DNA of 64,000 nt from positions 7,709,738 to 7,773,737 of the forward strand of contig NZ_LR593886.1 of NCBI RefSeq assembly GCF_901538265.1, read 5' to 3'. Below are positions 62,424 to 64,000 of this stretch, one piece after another. Below the pieces are notes generated by a model. It searched no databases. It was not told where the DNA came from and saw only the letters and a program-made list of their open reading frames with translations. Position 1 is the stretch's first letter. Each line of letters opens with the position of its first letter. The DNA is from Gemmata massiliana (GTDB lineage Bacteria; Planctomycetota; Planctomycetia; Gemmatales; Gemmataceae). Made by a program: the position numbers and the translations under genes.

Positions 62424-62456
62424 TTGGTGGGGGTGAGCACTACTCACCCCCACCAA
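62424..62456. terminator. 14-base stem terminator
   Basis: TTGGTGGGGGTGAG (62424-62437) and CTCACCCCCACCAA (62443-62456) pair exactly over a 5-base loop, followed by TTTC. It lies between convergent genes. Confidence 0.8.
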
Positions 62457-62506
62457 TTTCACGACACAAACCGCCTCTTTGCACAACACCCGATACACGA
62501 ATCGCA

Positions 62507-62878
62507 TCACGAGCCCTGGGACGCCTGAACGGTAACATCGTCCACAGAATTTGTGTTGTCAGGTGTGGAGCACGGTGGGTGAAAAATCTGGGCCGCAAAA
62601 TCGTACTTGTCAGCGGGCAGGATGTTGAAACTCGCGCTCCAAGATTTGGAGACCGTGTCGATGGACACGTCCCCTTTATGTGTGGCTGCGCCCTCGTTTG
62701 TTGATTTGGTCGCGACGCACGTGATGACCGGGAAGAACGCCGCCGTGTAGATCCCGTAGACGGTCAGCGGGAGCTGGCACGTGACATTCGCCCCCGGGTA
62801 CTGGATCGTGATCGTGCCCAGATCCGCCGGATCCGAACATTCTCGCGGTGCCGCTGGTGAAATTGACAGCGTGGACAT
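62507..62878 (-). CDS. Unknown beta-rich protein
   Basis: 123 residues from ATG 62878 (ATG 62884 two codons upstream). Reads STLSISPAAPRECSDPADLG, TITIQYPGANVTCQLPLTVY, SWSASFNILPADKYDFAAQI. Beta-sandwich-like pattern with several Cys, possibly disulfides; no signal peptide seen. It starts 12 bases after the kinase stop and could be co-transcribed with it. Confidence 0.6.
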   Translation of the reverse strand: MSTLSISPAAPRECSDPADLGTITIQYPGANVTCQLPLTVYGIYTAAFFPVITCVATKSTNEGAATHKGDVSIDTVSKSWSASFNILPADKYDFAAQIFHPPCSTPDNTNSVDDVTVQASQGS

Positions 62879-62890
62879 GCCCATTCTCCT

Positions 62891-64000
62891 TCAAGGGTTA
62901 TTAAGAGACATCGGTTCGACGGACACGTTTCGGACGGCAATGGCCCCGTTCTCGATCAACACACCGATGGGCGCACGGGGCACCCAGGACCACAGAATTG
63001 TGCCGTTACTCTGTGTGATCCGATCAAGTGTTTCCCGGCTCGATTTGGTGGCGCGTTTCGTGAGCTTGTCAACCGGGCACACGGCCGCTTCAACCGGCGC
63101 GCCCCCCGACTCCCCGAACAGAACCCGCACCCTCTCGGGAGCGATTTCGATGGTCAGTTCTCTCCAGCGATCCGAGCGGATCGGGGACCGGCCCGGTAGC
63201 TGATTCACCGCGCCCGCTTTCTTCGCCCCCGTCCCAGGTGCCCAAACGAGGCCCTCGACCGCCACCAGTGCCCCCTCGCTCCAGTGCCCCCCGGGCCGGT
63301 CCAGAGAATCTTCCAGGCACGCCGCGAAGAAACAGACGCACTCGGCTCCCCCCGGTCCCCCGAACGATTGTCGGCCAAAATAAACTCCGGACCGGACCAA
63401 CTTGTCTCCGAACCGTTCGACGAGAATCTCGGCGGTGATCCGGTACCGGTCGCACCCCGGGTCCGGGAGGAGTTCCAGGAGCGCGAGTGAGGTGGCCTCT
63501 ACCCTGAGGACTTCACTGTACTCCGCCGATGTCGTCAATTGCCCCTGGCCCTCGGCCCATCGCGACCACGCGGGCGGCCCGGTCTTGTTGACGAGAGTCA
63601 CCGATCGGCCCGCCGTCAGTTCCCGGGTGTACCGTTTGGTGACCGCGTCCGGGTCCGTCGGGTACTGGGTGATCAGGTGCCCCGTAACAGTCGCCAACAG
63701 GGCCGTCGAGAGCGCGGCCACGACGGACCGCGGCCGCACGACCCGCCACGCGCGTCGGACCCAGCTCAGAGGGCGGGCCACGGTCGACTCGCCGCGCCGC
63801 CACCGGTCCAGATCGTCCGCGAGCGCCCGGGCGGTCGAGTACCGCCCGCCCGGGCGCTTCTCGAGGCACTTGAGGCAGATCGCTTCGAGTTGCGCGGGCA
63901 GGGCCGGGCGCCGCTTCCGGGGGGCCACCGGTTCGGTGCCGGTGACCAAGGTCGCCGTTGCGAGAGCGGTGTCGGCCCGAAACGGGGGGACACCGGTCAG
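62891..64000 (-). CDS. Ser/Thr protein kinase, C-terminal part (5' end off window)
   Basis: The frame is open to the last base. It begins with the end of a kinase C-lobe: LTGVPPFRADTALATATLVT, then PAQLEAICLKCLEKRPGGRY and STARALADDLDRWRRGEST, the signature of planctomycete Pkn kinases. A basic juxtamembrane stretch and one membrane helix follow (VVAALSTALLATVTGHL). After it comes a roughly 250-residue extracytoplasmic domain of beta type (RYRITAEILVERFGDKLVRS, VYFGRQSFGGPGGAECVCFF), probably the sensor. The catalytic N-lobe lies outside the window. Confidence 0.85.
   Translation of the reverse strand: MTGVPPFRADTALATATLVTGTEPVAPRKRRPALPAQLEAICLKCLEKRPGGRYSTARALADDLDRWRRGESTVARPLSWVRRAWRVVRPRSVVAALSTALLATVTGHLITQYPTDPDAVTKRYTRELTAGRSVTLVNKTGPPAWSRWAEGQGQLTTSAEYSEVLRVEATSLALLELLPDPGCDRYRITAEILVERFGDKLVRSGVYFGRQSFGGPGGAECVCFFAACLEDSLDRPGGHWSEGALVAVEGLVWAPGTGAKKAGAVNQLPGRSPIRSDRWRELTIEIAPERVRVLFGESGGAPVEAAVCPVDKLTKRATKSSRETLDRITQSNGTILWSWVPRAPIGVLIENGAIAVRNVSVEPMSLNNP

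Overview
The window is GC-rich DNA from a planctomycete, most likely a Gemmata-type member of Gemmataceae. The evidence is a Planctomycete-type cytochrome/DUF1549/DUF1553 protein beside a DUF1501 protein, an ECF sigma factor with a C-terminal membrane anchor, DUF4058 and DUF1580 proteins, a PEP-CTERM-like secreted protein, a Ser/Thr kinase with a membrane-anchored sensor half, and many GTG starts. No ribosomal operon or housekeeping cluster is present.

1-9 kb is ordinary chromosome: ECF sigma factor (cut by the left edge), HAD phosphatase, PPP-type phosphatase, VOC protein, DUF4058 protein, and the DUF1553/DUF1501 pair. 9.2-23.5 kb is one long same-strand locus. It has five SWIM-type zinc-finger proteins (four with pentapeptide-repeat segments, one of these also with a BRCT domain), two unknown proteins, a MoxR-type AAA+ ATPase, a DUF5682 protein and two tandem VWA proteins, closed by a strong terminator. 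MoxR, DUF5682, VWA and SWIM genes are known neighbours in predicted NTP-dependent conflict or chaperone loci; the expansion of SWIM/pentapeptide subunits, with a conserved C-terminal tail on all five, is the striking part. 23.8-29.9 kb holds a GIY-YIG protein, a glycerophosphodiesterase, a SecD-like secreted protein, a large alpha/beta hydrolase, a membrane protein and a PEP-CTERM-like protein.

30.2-35.4 kb is a graveyard: a tRNA-like remnant, an AT-rich patch, broken IS701-, IS630- and ISAs1-type transposases and a severed VWA-protein fragment. An intact tRNA-Asn at 35.5 kb is followed by a tyrosine integrase and mobile-element genes (HTH protein, DUF1580, primase-helicase, zinc-ribbon proteins, a possible virion or element protein), so an island begins there.

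45-54 kb carries small accessory genes, several broken by single-base frameshifts, plus a repressor module: an XRE regulator diverging from a SWIM protein over a triple operator, followed by a translationally coupled trio of small genes. 55.5-61.1 kb encodes an AAA ATPase/subtilase pair resembling the IetAS defence module. Its protease gene is split by two different insertion sequences, and both target-site duplications can be read exactly; removing the insertions restores a 765-residue protease with its catalytic triad. The right end has small HTH genes and the C-terminal half of a Ser/Thr kinase that runs off the window.

Palindromic intergenic repeats occur throughout, and one of them is translated in frame inside the DUF1553 gene.
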